In this document: one piece after another, positions 37,655-47,276 of the stretch | Layout of the letters: each line of letters starts with the position of its first letter | Position numbering within the stretch: the stretch's first letter is position 1 | Translations under genes and position numbers: made by a program | Source of the DNA: Ornithobacterium rhinotracheale | GTDB taxonomy: Bacteria > Bacteroidota > Bacteroidia > Flavobacteriales > Weeksellaceae | Direction: 5' to 3' | DNA length: 64,000 nt | NCBI RefSeq assembly: GCF_022832975.1 | Contig: NZ_CP094846.1 | Coordinates: 2,245,501 to 2,309,500, forward strand | Notes under the pieces: model-generated | What the model was told of the DNA's origin: nothing | Seen by the model: the letters and a program-made list of their open reading frames with translations, nothing else | The model's database searches: none

Positions 37655-38101
37655 TTATGATTTTATTAATCCTTTCACTGTATCGTAAACCATATAGGCT
37701 ACTGATGCAAAAAGTAGTACCATGATAGATACTATCCCGGTTCCTATGAGTTTTGACCCTGTACCACCAGCATAAACTTCTCCGTTTCCGTAAACCACAT
37801 CATCTCCACTTGAAAAGATGAATCCAATGATTAACGAAATCAATACAGCTCCTGCTACATACAAGAACTCTTTTGTGTGAGAGGGGTGTTTTATAATATC
37901 TACTACTTTGTAGAATAAAAACAAGATTACTGATAGTGCAAAGATTAAAACTGTAACCCAAATGATAAAGTTCACAGGACCTTTGTCTGGGTTCCAATCG
38001 TTTTCTGATGCCATTGCCCCTGGTGAAAAAATCACATAAGCGCCACTAAATACCGCTAAGGCTGCAAAGACATACAGTAATATATTTGATAATGACTTCA
38101 T
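37655..38101 (-). CDS. Conserved membrane protein between exbB and exbD
   Basis: A 148-residue protein with four hydrophobic segments (about 7-29, 44-66, 80-98 and 118-138). I know no functional family for it. It sits 24 bp after the exbB-like gene and 12 bp before exbD, so it belongs to the same transcript. A role as an accessory of the proton-channel complex is only suggested by position. Confidence 0.75.
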   Translation of the reverse strand: MKSLSNILLYVFAALAVFSGAYVIFSPGAMASENDWNPDKGPVNFIIWVTVLIFALSVILFLFYKVVDIIKHPSHTKEFLYVAGAVLISLIIGFIFSSGDDVVYGNGEVYAGGTGSKLIGTGIVSIMVLLFASVAYMVYDTVKGLIKS

Positions 38102-38125
38102 AATTAATTAAGATTTGGGGTTAAA

Positions 38126-38881
38126 TTATTTTCTGTAACGAACTAACATATCCATGATAGAAATTGAGGCATCTTCCATTTTGTTTACGATGCTATCTAT
38201 CTTAGCTGTTAAGTAGTTATAGAAAATCTGCAACACGATAGCTACCACCAAACCTGCTAAGGTTGTCAATAACGCTACCTGGATGTTACCCGCCATATCT
38301 TGTGCCTGTACTGAACCACTTTTTGCGATATCTTGGAATGCCATTACCATCCCTACTACTGTACCCATGAATCCAAGCATCGGCGCAATCGCAATAAATA
38401 ATCCAATCCAAGAAAGGTTTCTTTCAAGTTTTCCTACTTCTACTCCTCCGTATCCTACTACTGAGCGCTCTACATCATCAAATGGCTGACCATCTCCTAC
38501 TCTTAATAAGGCTTGGTATGCAATAGAAGCAACTGGACCTTTTTTGTCTCTTGCTACATCTTTTGCGCTTTCGATTCCACCTGAATTAAGGGCATCTTCA
38601 AGTTCAGATAATAATTTTGTAGTATTTACATCAGCTGCGTTTAAATACAACATTCTCTCAATTGCGAATGCTAAACCTAAAATCAAACAGATTAATGGCA
38701 AAGTCATCCAGAAAGGACCTCCCATTACGAAGAATTCTTTCAATACATAAATTGGACTTTGGCTCTCCTCAGCAGGTGCTGCGTCTGCTGCTTGTGCTGC
38801 TTGTGCAAATACTGCCGCGTTTGCTTGCATTGATGTTAAAGCAATTCCGGCCATAGCTAAAAGTGAAAATCGTTTTTTCAT
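38126..38881 (-). CDS. ExbB/TolQ/MotA-family proton channel
   Basis: A 251-residue inner-membrane protein with an extended N-terminus that resembles a signal sequence (ending near ANAAVFAQ), as is usual for Bacteroidota ExbB. Three membrane helices follow; the conserved segment GLFIAIAPMLGFMGTVVGMVMAF is the ExbB/MotA signature. With the two ExbD-like proteins it should form a proton-driven motor energising TonB. It is the first gene of the operon. Confidence 0.92.
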   Translation of the reverse strand: MKKRFSLLAMAGIALTSMQANAAVFAQAAQAADAAPAEESQSPIYVLKEFFVMGGPFWMTLPLICLILGLAFAIERMLYLNAADVNTTKLLSELEDALNSGGIESAKDVARDKKGPVASIAYQALLRVGDGQPFDDVERSVVGYGGVEVGKLERNLSWIGLFIAIAPMLGFMGTVVGMVMAFQDIAKSGSVQAQDMAGNIQVALLTTLAGLVVAIVLQIFYNYLTAKIDSIVNKMEDASISIMDMLVRYRK

Positions 38882-38936
38882 ATGCTAAAATTTAATTAAA
38901 TATTTATTTTTTACTTATTATTCTAATATTCTTTTG

Positions 38937-39023
38937 CGGAGAAGAAGGGATTCGAACCCTCGATTCGCTTTCGCGAAAACACGCTTTCCAGGCGTGCGCC
39001 TTAAACCACTCGGCCACCTCTCC
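38937..39023 (-). tRNA. tRNA-Ser (GGA)
   Basis: Read on the minus strand, the acceptor arm GGAGAGG pairs with CTTCTCC, and there is a T-loop GGTTCGAATCCC. The anticodon loop is CTGGAAA between CACGC and GCGTG, giving anticodon GGA. A long variable arm typical of class II tRNA-Ser is present. The CCA end is not encoded. Length is 87 nt. Confidence 0.93.
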
Positions 39024-39130
39024 ATTTTCCTTTTTTAAGACGCTTTCGAGATCGAAAATCTAACCTCAACGCTTATTTTCATTCAGCCAAATTAAAAATT
39101 TTTTTTGAGTATTAAAAATTTTTTGAGCAT

Positions 39131-40144
39131 CTATTTTATTTCTCCACATATATTTTTTTCAAATTCCTCTTTAAATGTTTGTCTATCAATATTTTTGCTC
39201 AACAATGACATTGATTTGGTTATGGCCGCTTCTGTAGTGATATCTTTGCCACTTACAGCACCAAGGGTTAACAACCCACTACTTGCCGAGTATTTTCCTA
39301 AATTCACTTCTCCGGAAAAACATTGGCTCAAAACAATTAAATTCAACCCTTCGTCTATTCTTTTAGCTAAAATATGATTGAATTTTTCATCATTAAATAT
39401 ATTACCACTCCCAAAGGCTTCTAGCACGAGTGCTTTCAGATTAATATTTCCCACACAATCGTACAAAAATTGATGATTCATGCCAGGGAATATTTTCAAT
39501 AGGCCCACATCACTCGAAAAATTATCGTTTACTGAATATTTTTCACTCGATTTGAACAATAAATCTTCATTTAATTCCATTTCCACTCCTGATTCTCCTA
39601 AATTGGGAAAATTAGGAGATGCAAAGGCATCAAAATGATTGGCGCTTTTCTTGGTCGTGCGATTAGCTCTATATAGCTTGTATTCAAAATATATACATAC
39701 CTCTTTGATAATTGGACGAGCATCCCTCTGCAATGTTGCATAATGTATAGAACTTATGAGATTTTCCTTAGCATCTGTACGCAAATCTCCTATGGGTAAT
39801 TGGGAACCTGTGAATATAATTGGCTTACTAAGGCCTTTGAAGGCAAAGCTCAACGCAGAAGCGGTGTAGGCCATGGTATCGGTCCCATGTAGTACTACAA
39901 AACCATCGTATGCATTGTAGTTTTGATCAATAAGATTGATAAGCCCTTGCCAATGAGGGATAGACATGTCTGATGAATCTATTGGCTCTCCTAGCGTTAC
40001 AGTGTCTAATGTAGCTTCTATGAGCTTGATTTCGGGTATCCGCTCCAAGAGATTAGAGAAATTAAATGGACGAAGGCTTTTGGTTTGGTAATCCCTCACC
40101 ATACCTATCGTTCCTCCCGTGTAGATTAATAGTATTCTTGCCAA
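39131..40144 (-). CDS. Type I L-asparaginase
   Basis: A 337-residue asparaginase, which hydrolyses asparagine to aspartate and ammonia. The first active-site Thr is in IYTGGTIGM and the second is in VVLHGTDTMAYTASAL. There is no signal peptide, so it is cytosolic. The start codon is TTG at 40144, because an in-frame TGA lies just upstream and no ATG or GTG would keep the GGTIG motif near the N-terminus. A -7 box TATCTTTG lies 18 nt before it. A terminator hairpin of the neighbouring TonB-receptor gene lies upstream. Confidence 0.9.
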   Translation of the reverse strand: MARILLIYTGGTIGMVRDYQTKSLRPFNFSNLLERIPEIKLIEATLDTVTLGEPIDSSDMSIPHWQGLINLIDQNYNAYDGFVVLHGTDTMAYTASALSFAFKGLSKPIIFTGSQLPIGDLRTDAKENLISSIHYATLQRDARPIIKEVCIYFEYKLYRANRTTKKSANHFDAFASPNFPNLGESGVEMELNEDLLFKSSEKYSVNDNFSSDVGLLKIFPGMNHQFLYDCVGNINLKALVLEAFGSGNIFNDEKFNHILAKRIDEGLNLIVLSQCFSGEVNLGKYSASSGLLTLGAVSGKDITTEAAITKSMSLLSKNIDRQTFKEEFEKNICGEIK

Positions 40145-40162
40145 ATTTATATTTTTTCATCC

Positions 40163-40170
40163 CAAAGATA
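40163..40170 (-). promoter_or_regulatory. -7 promoter element (TATCTTTG) of asparaginase gene
   Basis: Exact TAnnTTTG match on the minus strand, 18 nt before the TTG start. Confidence 0.55.
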
Positions 40171-40229
40171 CTGTAAAATCTACAAAAATTTAAATTTTGT
40201 GTGTTTTTTTATTGTTTAACCTTAAATAA

Positions 40230-40260
40230 AAGCCCCACACATCGGCGATGAATGGGGCTT
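40230..40260 (-). terminator. Terminator after TonB-dependent receptor gene
   Basis: AAGCCCCA (40230-40237) pairs with TGGGGCTT (40253-40260). It lies left of the receptor gene and gives a U-tract to leftward transcripts. Confidence 0.7.
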
Positions 40261-40281
40261 AAAATTGCTATTTTTTATTGA

Positions 40282-42918
40282 TTAAAATTTGTAAGCTACG
40301 CTAAAGTTCCATGTACGACCATAGCCGAAGTAAACGGTATTGGCTGTATTTAAACCTTTATAAATATCTGATTGTTTGGTATTGCTATCCACTTTGAACA
40401 CACTATGAGTTTTATAATCCTCTTTCATTTCAGATATATAAGTTGTATCGAATAAATTGTTTACATTTAATCTGAATTGAAGTTTTTGTTTTGTAGTAAT
40501 AGGTTGCTCATAAGAAACTCCTAGATCGAACAAGTTATAGGATGGTAATTTGATGTTGTCTTTTGTTACCACATCAGCATACAAATCGCTGTTGTATTTC
40601 CAGTCTAAATCTAATCTTAAACGATTAGTAGCCTTCAACACAGCACCTAGACCTGCTTGGAACTGTGGAGAATCCCCTACTTTACCTCCATCAATTTCTA
40701 TTTCTTTTTCGCTCTCTAGATTTAAATCTTGATTATAGATTTTTCTAAGGGTATTTCCTTTATATACCCAATTTCCATAGGAAACAAATCCTTTGAGGCT
40801 TAATGGTCTTGTTACCTTAGCCAAGAAATCTTATTCCACCCCTTGGTGTAATTGCCCAGCAACTAGATCATTTGTAAATTGTGATTGTTGCTGATCATTT
40901 GTTGTAATTTTTGTAACGACTTTATCTTTCCAATAAGTTCTATATAAATTTAAATTTAAATTGAAAGGAGCGCTGCTGTAGGAGTACCCAGCTTCTAGCC
41001 CAAAGATTTTTTCGTTATTAGTAAGTGGATTCACTTGGTTACCATAATTTAGGTAAATATTATCATGATATGGCTGGCGAGAGTAGTACCCTACGTTTGC
41101 ATATAAGTTGTTTTGATGATTGACTTTGAAGTTGAATCCTGTTTTTACATTGTATCCGTTATTGGTTACTTTATCCGCTTTTTGCTTATCTTTTGCATAT
41201 TGGTATCTATCTTCTCTCTCGTGACTTTGTCTTGAAACAGCCCCTTGGAAATAAGCTGATAAGATATCTGAATTATATTCTAACTGGCCGAATAATCCTC
41301 CATATTGGATGGTTTCGTTATAATCCCATGCCAGTCTCTGATCTTCCGGAGCAAAGTCTGTAAGTGCTTTCCACGGTGTATGTGGATATGCTTGAGTTAT
41401 TAGATTTTTGCCTGCTGCTCTTTTAGGATCTGTATCATTATAGCCCTTCAATCCCATAAAATCTGTAATTTGTCTGAAGTGCAATCCTGTGTAAGATCTC
41501 AAATCAAAGCCTAGATTCATGCTCCAATTTTCACTGATTTTATTTTCGAAATTAGAAACCATTCCATACCATTGGTGATTATTAACACTAGCTCTCATTA
41601 AATAACCTCTCTTATAGCCTCCAATTCTATCATTTAAAGCTAGATTTTTTTGATACTCCTTATCTAATTCCAATAAGCCATTTTTATCTCTACTAGCGGA
41701 ACCAATTGATCCAGTTCCTCCTCCACGTCCCCAAGAGGCATACAAAACAGTGGATAATGTTGATTTTTCAGACAATTTCCAGTCCCAGTTTAAGTTGGCA
41801 ATTGGCTTATGGTAATAATTGGTTCTTGTAGAATAAGCCTCTCCGTTTAAGTACCCCCAGTTGCTGTTGTATCTTTTTCCATATTTCAAGAAAGTGGCAA
41901 TAGTATTAGGCGCTGCCTGATCGTGCCATTGTGGAGCTCCAGTTATCAAAAAGTTCAAATTATGATTTTCACTTGGTTGCCATCCAAATGACAAGAAATA
42001 AGTTTGCCCGCGACCTGCTGTTTGGTCATTATAACCATTTCCTTGCCAGTATGTGAATAGCGCACTTACCCCGAAGTTATTTACCATACCTGTGCTATAC
42101 CCCACGGTAGATTTAGCAAATCCATTATTTCCAGCAGTCATTCTAAGCACACCACCTGGACGCATATCTGTTGCTTTGGTCACAATATTCACGGTTCCAC
42201 CTACCGATGATATGGCTAATTTAGAAGAACCTAGACCTCGCTGAATTTGGATAGCATTAGCAATATCGCTCATACCCGCCCAGTTACTCCAATAGACTTT
42301 ACCATCTTCCATTCCATTGATTGGCTGCCCATTCAATAGATACGCTGTATTATCTTGTTTAAAACCACGAACATTAATTCTAGAATCACCATATCCACTT
42401 GCCTGCCCTGCAATCTGAATAGACGGAGTATTCTTCATCAATTCAGAAAAATCTCCATTACCAGCTTTTAGTTCAATGTCAGCTTTTGTAATATTAGACA
42501 CAGCGATTGGAGTTTGTCTATCCTTAACCAAATCGATAATTCCAGACCCTACAATTACGACTTCATCTAGCCCAACATTTTCACCACCCAGTTGCACATT
42601 TAGGTGTTTCACTTTTGCATTGCCTATGTGCACTCCTTTAATTTCTTTCTTAGGAAACATCGCATCATCTACAATCACAGTGTATGTGCCCTCTGATTGC
42701 ATATTAGGCGCAGAATACTGGCCGTGCTCATTTGTTTCTGTAACATAAACAGCGCCCGTAGCATCATATACCACTTTAACTACAGCGCCAGAGACTGGGT
42801 AGTTATTAGAATCTGTAACCTCCCCCTTCAATTGTGCATTTCCCTGCTGAGCAATCGCCTCTGCCGAGCACATGATTGTAAAAGCAATTAGTGCTTTTGT
42901 GCTAAAATTAAATTTCAT
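40282..42918 (-). pseudogene. TonB-dependent receptor interrupted by an in-frame stop
   Basis: The 5' part (40834-42918) encodes 695 residues: signal peptide, a carboxypeptidase-regulatory-like domain (about 25-115), a plug domain with DSRINVRGFKQDNTAYLLNG and QIQRGLGSSKLAISSVGGTV (about 130-245), and most of a barrel. It ends at a TAA (40831-40833). The same frame then continues open with DFLAKVTRPLSLKGFVSYGN to a natural Phe-terminal end (YKF) at 40282, adding about 180 residues that include the last barrel strands. One base change (for example TTA or CAA to TAA) explains the break. Without the C-terminus, barrel assembly should fail. The ligand is unknown; no SusD is near. A sequencing error is possible. 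Confidence 0.85.
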
Positions 42919-43236
42919 GTTTTGTCATTTAGTTTTTGCAAATTTGAACGGAATATTAATTTCTAATGTAAAATTAAAGTTATCATTTCGTGACAAATCT
43001 CACCTCTCCACTACTTCAATGCAGACAAAGCAGAAACAAAACATTCCCTACCTTTTGTATTTCAATATTTTAAATAAAAAATAATTGAGAAAAAATACAA
43101 TTTAGAATTATTAAAAATAAAAGTTAAAAAATCTAATTTCAGCACATTTTTTAATAAAGAAATTTGAATTTTAGACTTTTAAAAATAAATTTCAACAGAA
43201 ATATACAAAGTTGCTTTTTGAATCGCACAGAATATT
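42919..43236. other. Intergenic gap between TonB receptor and yebC
   Basis: An AT-rich divergent promoter region. It should carry the leftward receptor promoter; a near-match CAAATTTG lies on the minus strand about 30 nt before its start. No ORF or RNA gene is seen. Confidence 0.5.
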
Positions 43237-43244
43237 TATTTTTG
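43237..43244 (+). promoter_or_regulatory. -7 promoter element (TATTTTTG) of yebC
   Basis: Matches TAnnTTTG, 29 nt before the ATG at 43274. A TTG at 43211-43213 (23-bp spacing) and another at 43218-43220 (16-bp spacing) are candidate -33 elements. Confidence 0.5.
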
Positions 43245-43273
43245 TAAAAAATTATAAATATATACGATTTTAT

Positions 43274-44020
43274 ATGGGACGCGCATTTGAATATAGAAAA
43301 GCAGCCAAATTCGCTCGTTGGGACCGAATGGCAAAACAATTTTCAAGAATAGGTAAAGAAATCGCAATGGCGGTGAAAGATGGTGGACCCGACCCTGATT
43401 CAAACCACGCACTACGCCGTGCAATCCAGAATGCCAAGGGGGTAAACATGCCTAAGGAGAATGTGGAAAGAGCTATTAAAAAAGCGAGTGGCGCTGATGC
43501 CGATGTGTACGATGAAATCACATTTGAGGGCTACGCTCCTCACGGAATTGGAATTTTTGTGGAATGTACTACCAATAATAACAATAGAACCGTAGCCAAC
43601 GTGCGAGCAATCTTTAACAAAGTAGGCGGAAACTTGGGTAAAAACGGAGAATTAGCCTTTATGTTTGATAGAAAGGGTGTTTTTACGATTGAAAAGGCTG
43701 AAATCAAGATGGATATGGAGGAGCTTGAGCTTGAGCTAATCGACGCGGGGGCAGACGAGTTTGAGCAAGAGGGCGATTTACTTTTTATCTACTCTGAGTT
43801 TGAAAACTTCGGAAAACTTTCTCACAAGCTAGACGAAATGGGAATCGAAGTGAAAAATGCGGAGGTTAAACGCATCGCTAATACGACTAAATCGCTTGGA
43901 TTGGAAGAAACCAAGGAGATTCTAGACATCATTGATCGTTTTGAACAAGATGAAGATGTGCAAAACGTTTATTCAACTTTGGAGATTTCTCCAGAAATGG
44001 AAAAAAGTCTGGAAGAATAA
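43274..44020 (+). CDS. YebC/PmpR-family protein
   Basis: A 248-residue cytoplasmic protein of the YebC/TACO1 family. The MGRAFEYRKAAKFARWDRMAKQFS opening is a Bacteroidota variant of the usual MAGHSKW start. The KDGGPDPDSNHALRRAIQ and NNRTVANVRAIFNKVGGNLG segments are signatures. Family members have been reported as DNA-binding regulators and, more recently, as factors acting on ribosomes; the role here is not determined. The frame is open from 43211, but the ATG at 43274 matches the family start. Confidence 0.93.
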   Translation: MGRAFEYRKAAKFARWDRMAKQFSRIGKEIAMAVKDGGPDPDSNHALRRAIQNAKGVNMPKENVERAIKKASGADADVYDEITFEGYAPHGIGIFVECTTNNNNRTVANVRAIFNKVGGNLGKNGELAFMFDRKGVFTIEKAEIKMDMEELELELIDAGADEFEQEGDLLFIYSEFENFGKLSHKLDEMGIEVKNAEVKRIANTTKSLGLEETKEILDIIDRFEQDEDVQNVYSTLEISPEMEKSLEE

Positions 44021-44060
44021 TTATCACATAACTAAAAAAATACATTTTCGCACTTTTTTT

Positions 44061-44104
44061 AATCCGTTCAGTCTGGGTTTTTAGAAACCCAGACTGAACG
44101 GATT
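44061..44104. terminator. Long bidirectional terminator between yebC and DUF3078 gene
   Basis: A perfect 20-bp stem (44061-44080 / 44085-44104) around TTAG, flanked by T-rich tracts on both sides, between convergent genes. Confidence 0.88.
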
Positions 44105-44170
44105 TTATTTGGCGTTTATCTTTCTTTTATTCTAAAAAAGAAAAAATATGATTTTTGGATATTTTTTTAG

Positions 44171-45106
44171 TTATAAATCAAATTTAAACCCTACCCCAAA
44201 ATGTTCTCGCAATTGAAATCCACTATAGACATCGTCATCATACATAGCTTGCACCATTAAATTTGTGGTGAGAAGTTTATTGATTTTGAAATTGACATTC
44301 ATTCGATAATCCATATCAATATTGGCTGGCTCATCTAAATAATCGGAATAAAGCGAAAGTCGATTTTCTACCTCAACATTTTTTAACAATGTATATTTTA
44401 AATACATAGAGGCATAGAGCCCTAGTCTTAAATTGATTTTTTTGCCAGCCTCTACCCCAAAGAGATTGTAATGATAATTGCTTATAAAATCCTCTATGCT
44501 CTTTCTGTATTCATAAACTTTTCCGTTTACATAAGTAGTTTTGAGCGAAGCAGGAGCCAAGTTGAGTACAAAATTATCGCTTTTTCGCCACATGATACCA
44601 GGTCCTGAATTTACGTAAAGTGGAGCCAAAAAGCCTGATGCTCGATAGAAATCGGAATCTTCTTTTCCATAATTGTAGGAGTCTGTGAGCTGTGTTTGCA
44701 TATTCAGAAAATAAGAATACGAAAAATGCTCGCTCACTTTTTTCCCGAAAATGGAGTTGAAAATGATTTGGTCTGATGATTTTCTTATTCCCTGTCCGTA
44801 GTTTTTATTTACGCCATAGAGTACATCTAAACTAGACTCCCACACCAATTTTGGATTTTGATACTTTAATCGTTGAGATAGCTTACCAAAGATTTCGAGT
44901 TTGCCTAAATTTCCTCCTACCCAATTTTCGTAGTGGTGTTGCCCAAAGTTGATTTGCAGATTTCCTGTTCGCTTCCAGCGACGCTCCTCAACTTTTTTGA
45001 GATTAAATTCTATTCTTTTAATTTCACGAGCCACATCTTTCACCTGGGCCTTAGACGCCCCAGAAAAAAGTAAAAGAGAGATAACGATTAGCTTACGAGA
45101 AATCAT
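44171..45106 (-). CDS. DUF3078 family protein, paralogue 1
   Basis: A 311-residue exported protein with a signal peptide (ending near SKAQ). The pattern of alternating aromatic residues and W/G-rich turns (GQHHYENWVGGNLG, SSLDVLYGVNKNYGQGIRKSSD) matches DUF3078, a probable outer-membrane beta-barrel family of unknown role. It is similar along its whole length to the upstream 45196-46116 product. It has its own -7 box at 45129-45136 besides a terminator upstream. Confidence 0.85.
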   Translation of the reverse strand: MISRKLIVISLLLFSGASKAQVKDVAREIKRIEFNLKKVEERRWKRTGNLQINFGQHHYENWVGGNLGKLEIFGKLSQRLKYQNPKLVWESSLDVLYGVNKNYGQGIRKSSDQIIFNSIFGKKVSEHFSYSYFLNMQTQLTDSYNYGKEDSDFYRASGFLAPLYVNSGPGIMWRKSDNFVLNLAPASLKTTYVNGKVYEYRKSIEDFISNYHYNLFGVEAGKKINLRLGLYASMYLKYTLLKNVEVENRLSLYSDYLDEPANIDMDYRMNVNFKINKLLTTNLMVQAMYDDDVYSGFQLREHFGVGFKFDL

Positions 45107-45128
45107 TGAATAAAATAATGCTTTTACA

Positions 45129-45136
45129 CAAAAATA
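45129..45136 (-). promoter_or_regulatory. -7 promoter element (TATTTTTG)
   Basis: Matches TAnnTTTG on the minus strand, 22 nt before the DUF3078 paralogue 1 start. Confidence 0.45.
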
Positions 45137-45146
45137 AGCAATAAAA

Positions 45147-45175
45147 AAAAGGCTAAACCTAGGGTCTAGCCTTTT
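45147..45175 (-). terminator. Terminator after DUF3078 paralogue 2
   Basis: AAAAGGCTA (45147-45155) pairs with TAGCCTTTT (45167-45175), with further A-C-C / G-G-T pairing inside. Confidence 0.75.
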
Positions 45176-45195
45176 AACATATTTTTAATCTCTAT

Positions 45196-46116
45196 TTAGA
45201 AATTCATATTAAATCCTAATCCAAATACTTCTCTCACTTGCAATCCTTTGTATGCATTATCATCATATAATGTTTGAACAGTAAGGTTTGTACTCAAATA
45301 CTTGTTGATTTTCATAGCTAAATTCATAGTGTAATCTAAATCGATATTTTGAGGATTGTCTAAATAGTTAGAGTATAAGCCTAAAATATTTTCCATAGTT
45401 ACATTTTCCATCAACTGAACTTTGTAGTATCCTGCAGCATAGAAACCAAGCTCATATCTTGTGCTTTCTCCTGCTTTTACACCGAATGTTTCAACATCTT
45501 TAGAAGAAACAAATTTAGATCCATCCCAAGTGTATACATCTCCAGAAAGGATAGTCACTTTTGAGGTTAATGGAGCAAAATTGAATTTAAAGTTATCATG
45601 TTTTTTATACATTAAACCAGGACCAAATGTTAAGTAGGCTGGCTTCATGAAACCTGAGGTAGGAAAATCTTTATAGTTTTCTTTGCTGTAATCGTATCCA
45701 TCTGTAAACTGAGTTCTAAAGTTTCCAAAGAATGAATAGCTCCAGTTCCCAAAAGCTCTCTTACCTAGCAATGAGTTAATTTCTAGACGGTCATCAGTTT
45801 TTCTATATTCCTGACCTTGGTTTTTAGAAAGACCGTAAGCCAAGATAAACTTGTTATCCCAAGTCCATGGACCTTTTTTGTAATTTACATCGTAGTTGAT
45901 GTTTGCATTTCCAGCAACGTTATTAGTTCCCCCAGCTACCCAATTTGAGAAAGCAGATTGGTTAAACAAAAGAGAGAAAGTTCCTCCTCTTTTCCATCCA
46001 TCGATTGTGTCGTTGTTTTGAATTGTAGTTTTGTTCAATTCACTACTTACTTTATTAAGCTGTGCAAAAGACATGCTTGAAAGTAAAATTCCTGATAATA
46101 ATAAAAACTTTTTCAT
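45196..46116 (-). CDS. DUF3078 family protein, paralogue 2
   Basis: A 306-residue exported protein with signal peptide MKKFLLLSGILLSSMSFAQ. Conserved marks are LLFNQSAFSNWVAGG, NYKKGPWTWDNKFILAYGLS and a C-terminal Phe (MNF) typical of outer-membrane barrels. It is the tandem paralogue of 44171-45106, separated from it by a terminator and a new promoter, so the two can be expressed independently. The function is unknown. Confidence 0.87.
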   Translation of the reverse strand: MKKFLLLSGILLSSMSFAQLNKVSSELNKTTIQNNDTIDGWKRGGTFSLLFNQSAFSNWVAGGTNNVAGNANINYDVNYKKGPWTWDNKFILAYGLSKNQGQEYRKTDDRLEINSLLGKRAFGNWSYSFFGNFRTQFTDGYDYSKENYKDFPTSGFMKPAYLTFGPGLMYKKHDNFKFNFAPLTSKVTILSGDVYTWDGSKFVSSKDVETFGVKAGESTRYELGFYAAGYYKVQLMENVTMENILGLYSNYLDNPQNIDLDYTMNLAMKINKYLSTNLTVQTLYDDNAYKGLQVREVFGLGFNMNF

Positions 46117-46139
46117 CTATTTTTGTTTTATTTGGTCGG

Positions 46140-46147
46140 CAAAGATA
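46140..46147 (-). promoter_or_regulatory. -7 promoter element (TATCTTTG) of DUF3078 paralogue 2
   Basis: Exact TAnnTTTG match, 23 nt before the start at 46116. Confidence 0.55.
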
Positions 46148-46176
46148 TATATTTTATGATATATTACAACAAAAAT

Positions 46177-47187
46177 TTATGATTTTATGAATTTATCGCA
46201 CCATTTAAGCAACAAATCTACAAACACCTGACTGTCGTTCAAGCATGGAATGTAGTGAAACTCCTCGCCCCCAGCTTCCAGAAACTCTTCTTTTCCCTCC
46301 ATGGCAATTTCCTCTAAAGTTTCTAAACAATCTGAGACAAAAGCAGGCGCCACAACAGCAATTTTCTTTACGCCTTTGGCCGGAAATCCTTCCAAAGTAG
46401 CATCGGTGTACGGCTGCAACCACGGATCGTTGCCCAATCTTGATTGGAACGACTGCATTACTTGTTTTTTGTCTAAACCTAGCGCCTCACGAGTAAGCTC
46501 CGTAGTTTTATAACATTGGTGGCGGTAGCAAGTCGCATGCGAAGGATTATCTTCTTTAAAGCAACATTTCCCGATTTGGCAAGTATTTGTTTTATCGGTT
46601 TTATGGATATGCCTTTCTGGGATTCCGTGGTATGAAAACAATAATTTATCGAACTCCGCAGGCAATTCTCCTTTGATACTTTCAGCCAATGCCGAAATAT
46701 AATCTGCATCGTTATAGAATGGCTCTTGGAAAGTTAGTTTCATTTCTGGGAAATATTTCTTTTGTACTTCCTCCGCCTTTTCCACCACTGTTTCGGTCGT
46801 GCTCATGGCGTATTGTGGGTACAACGGAATCACAAACACCTCATCGCAGCCCTTTGCCTTTAATTCCTCCAAGCCTTTTTTGATGGATGGATTCCCGTAA
46901 CGCATTCCAATGGCTATGGGATAATCCACTTTTTCTTGCATTTTTTGCTGCAAACGCTCGGTAAGCACAATGAGCGGAGAACCTTCTTTCCACCAAATCT
47001 TGCGATAAGCTTCAGCCGATTTTTTTGGTCTAAATGGTAAAATAAATAAATGTAAAATAATGTTTCTTACAAACCAAACATCTATCACCTTCGGGTCTGA
47101 TAAAAATTCGCGTAAATATCTCCTAACATCCGAAGTTTTTGTAGAGTCTGGCGATCCTAAATTTATAAGTAATATTCCTTTCTTCAT
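46177..47187 (-). CDS. hemH: Ferrochelatase
   Basis: A 336-residue enzyme inserting Fe2+ into a porphyrin at the last steps of haem synthesis. The start LLINLGSPDSTKTSDVRRYL, the catalytic-His segment LFSYHGIPERHI and the C-terminal VAPAFVSDCLETLEEI (metal-site Glu) are clear. After the His segment there is a cysteine-rich stretch, TCQIGKCCFKEDNPSHATC followed by YRHQC (about 200-225), which could bind a metal or Fe-S cluster. Whether proto- or coproporphyrin is the substrate cannot be told. The -7 box lies 5 nt before the ATG. Confidence 0.95.
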   Translation of the reverse strand: MKKGILLINLGSPDSTKTSDVRRYLREFLSDPKVIDVWFVRNIILHLFILPFRPKKSAEAYRKIWWKEGSPLIVLTERLQQKMQEKVDYPIAIGMRYGNPSIKKGLEELKAKGCDEVFVIPLYPQYAMSTTETVVEKAEEVQKKYFPEMKLTFQEPFYNDADYISALAESIKGELPAEFDKLLFSYHGIPERHIHKTDKTNTCQIGKCCFKEDNPSHATCYRHQCYKTTELTREALGLDKKQVMQSFQSRLGNDPWLQPYTDATLEGFPAKGVKKIAVVAPAFVSDCLETLEEIAMEGKEEFLEAGGEEFHYIPCLNDSQVFVDLLLKWCDKFIKS

Positions 47188-47192
47188 CGGTG

Positions 47193-47200
47193 CAAAAATA
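47193..47200 (-). promoter_or_regulatory. -7 promoter element (TATTTTTG) of hemH
   Basis: Matches TAnnTTTG on the minus strand, ending 5 nt before the hemH start codon. Confidence 0.55.
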
Positions 47201-47264
47201 ATGGCAATTCCGTTTTAAACCTAATTTTATAATTAAACTTTTAGTTTCTCGGCTTAAAAATAAG

Positions 47265-47272
47265 TACATTTG
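47265..47272 (+). promoter_or_regulatory. -7 promoter element (TACATTTG) of ruvB
   Basis: Exact TAnnTTTG match ending 4 nt before the ruvB ATG. Confidence 0.6.
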
Positions 47273-47276
47273 CCCT

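Noticed and set aside
40282-40824. Stand-alone 180-residue outer-membrane protein
   Set aside because: It has no signal peptide and continues in frame from the TonB receptor across one stop codon; it is the receptor's C-terminus.
43151-43339. Small minus-strand ORFs around the yebC start
   Set aside because: They are AT-rich frames overlapping a confident gene and its promoter, with no supporting features.
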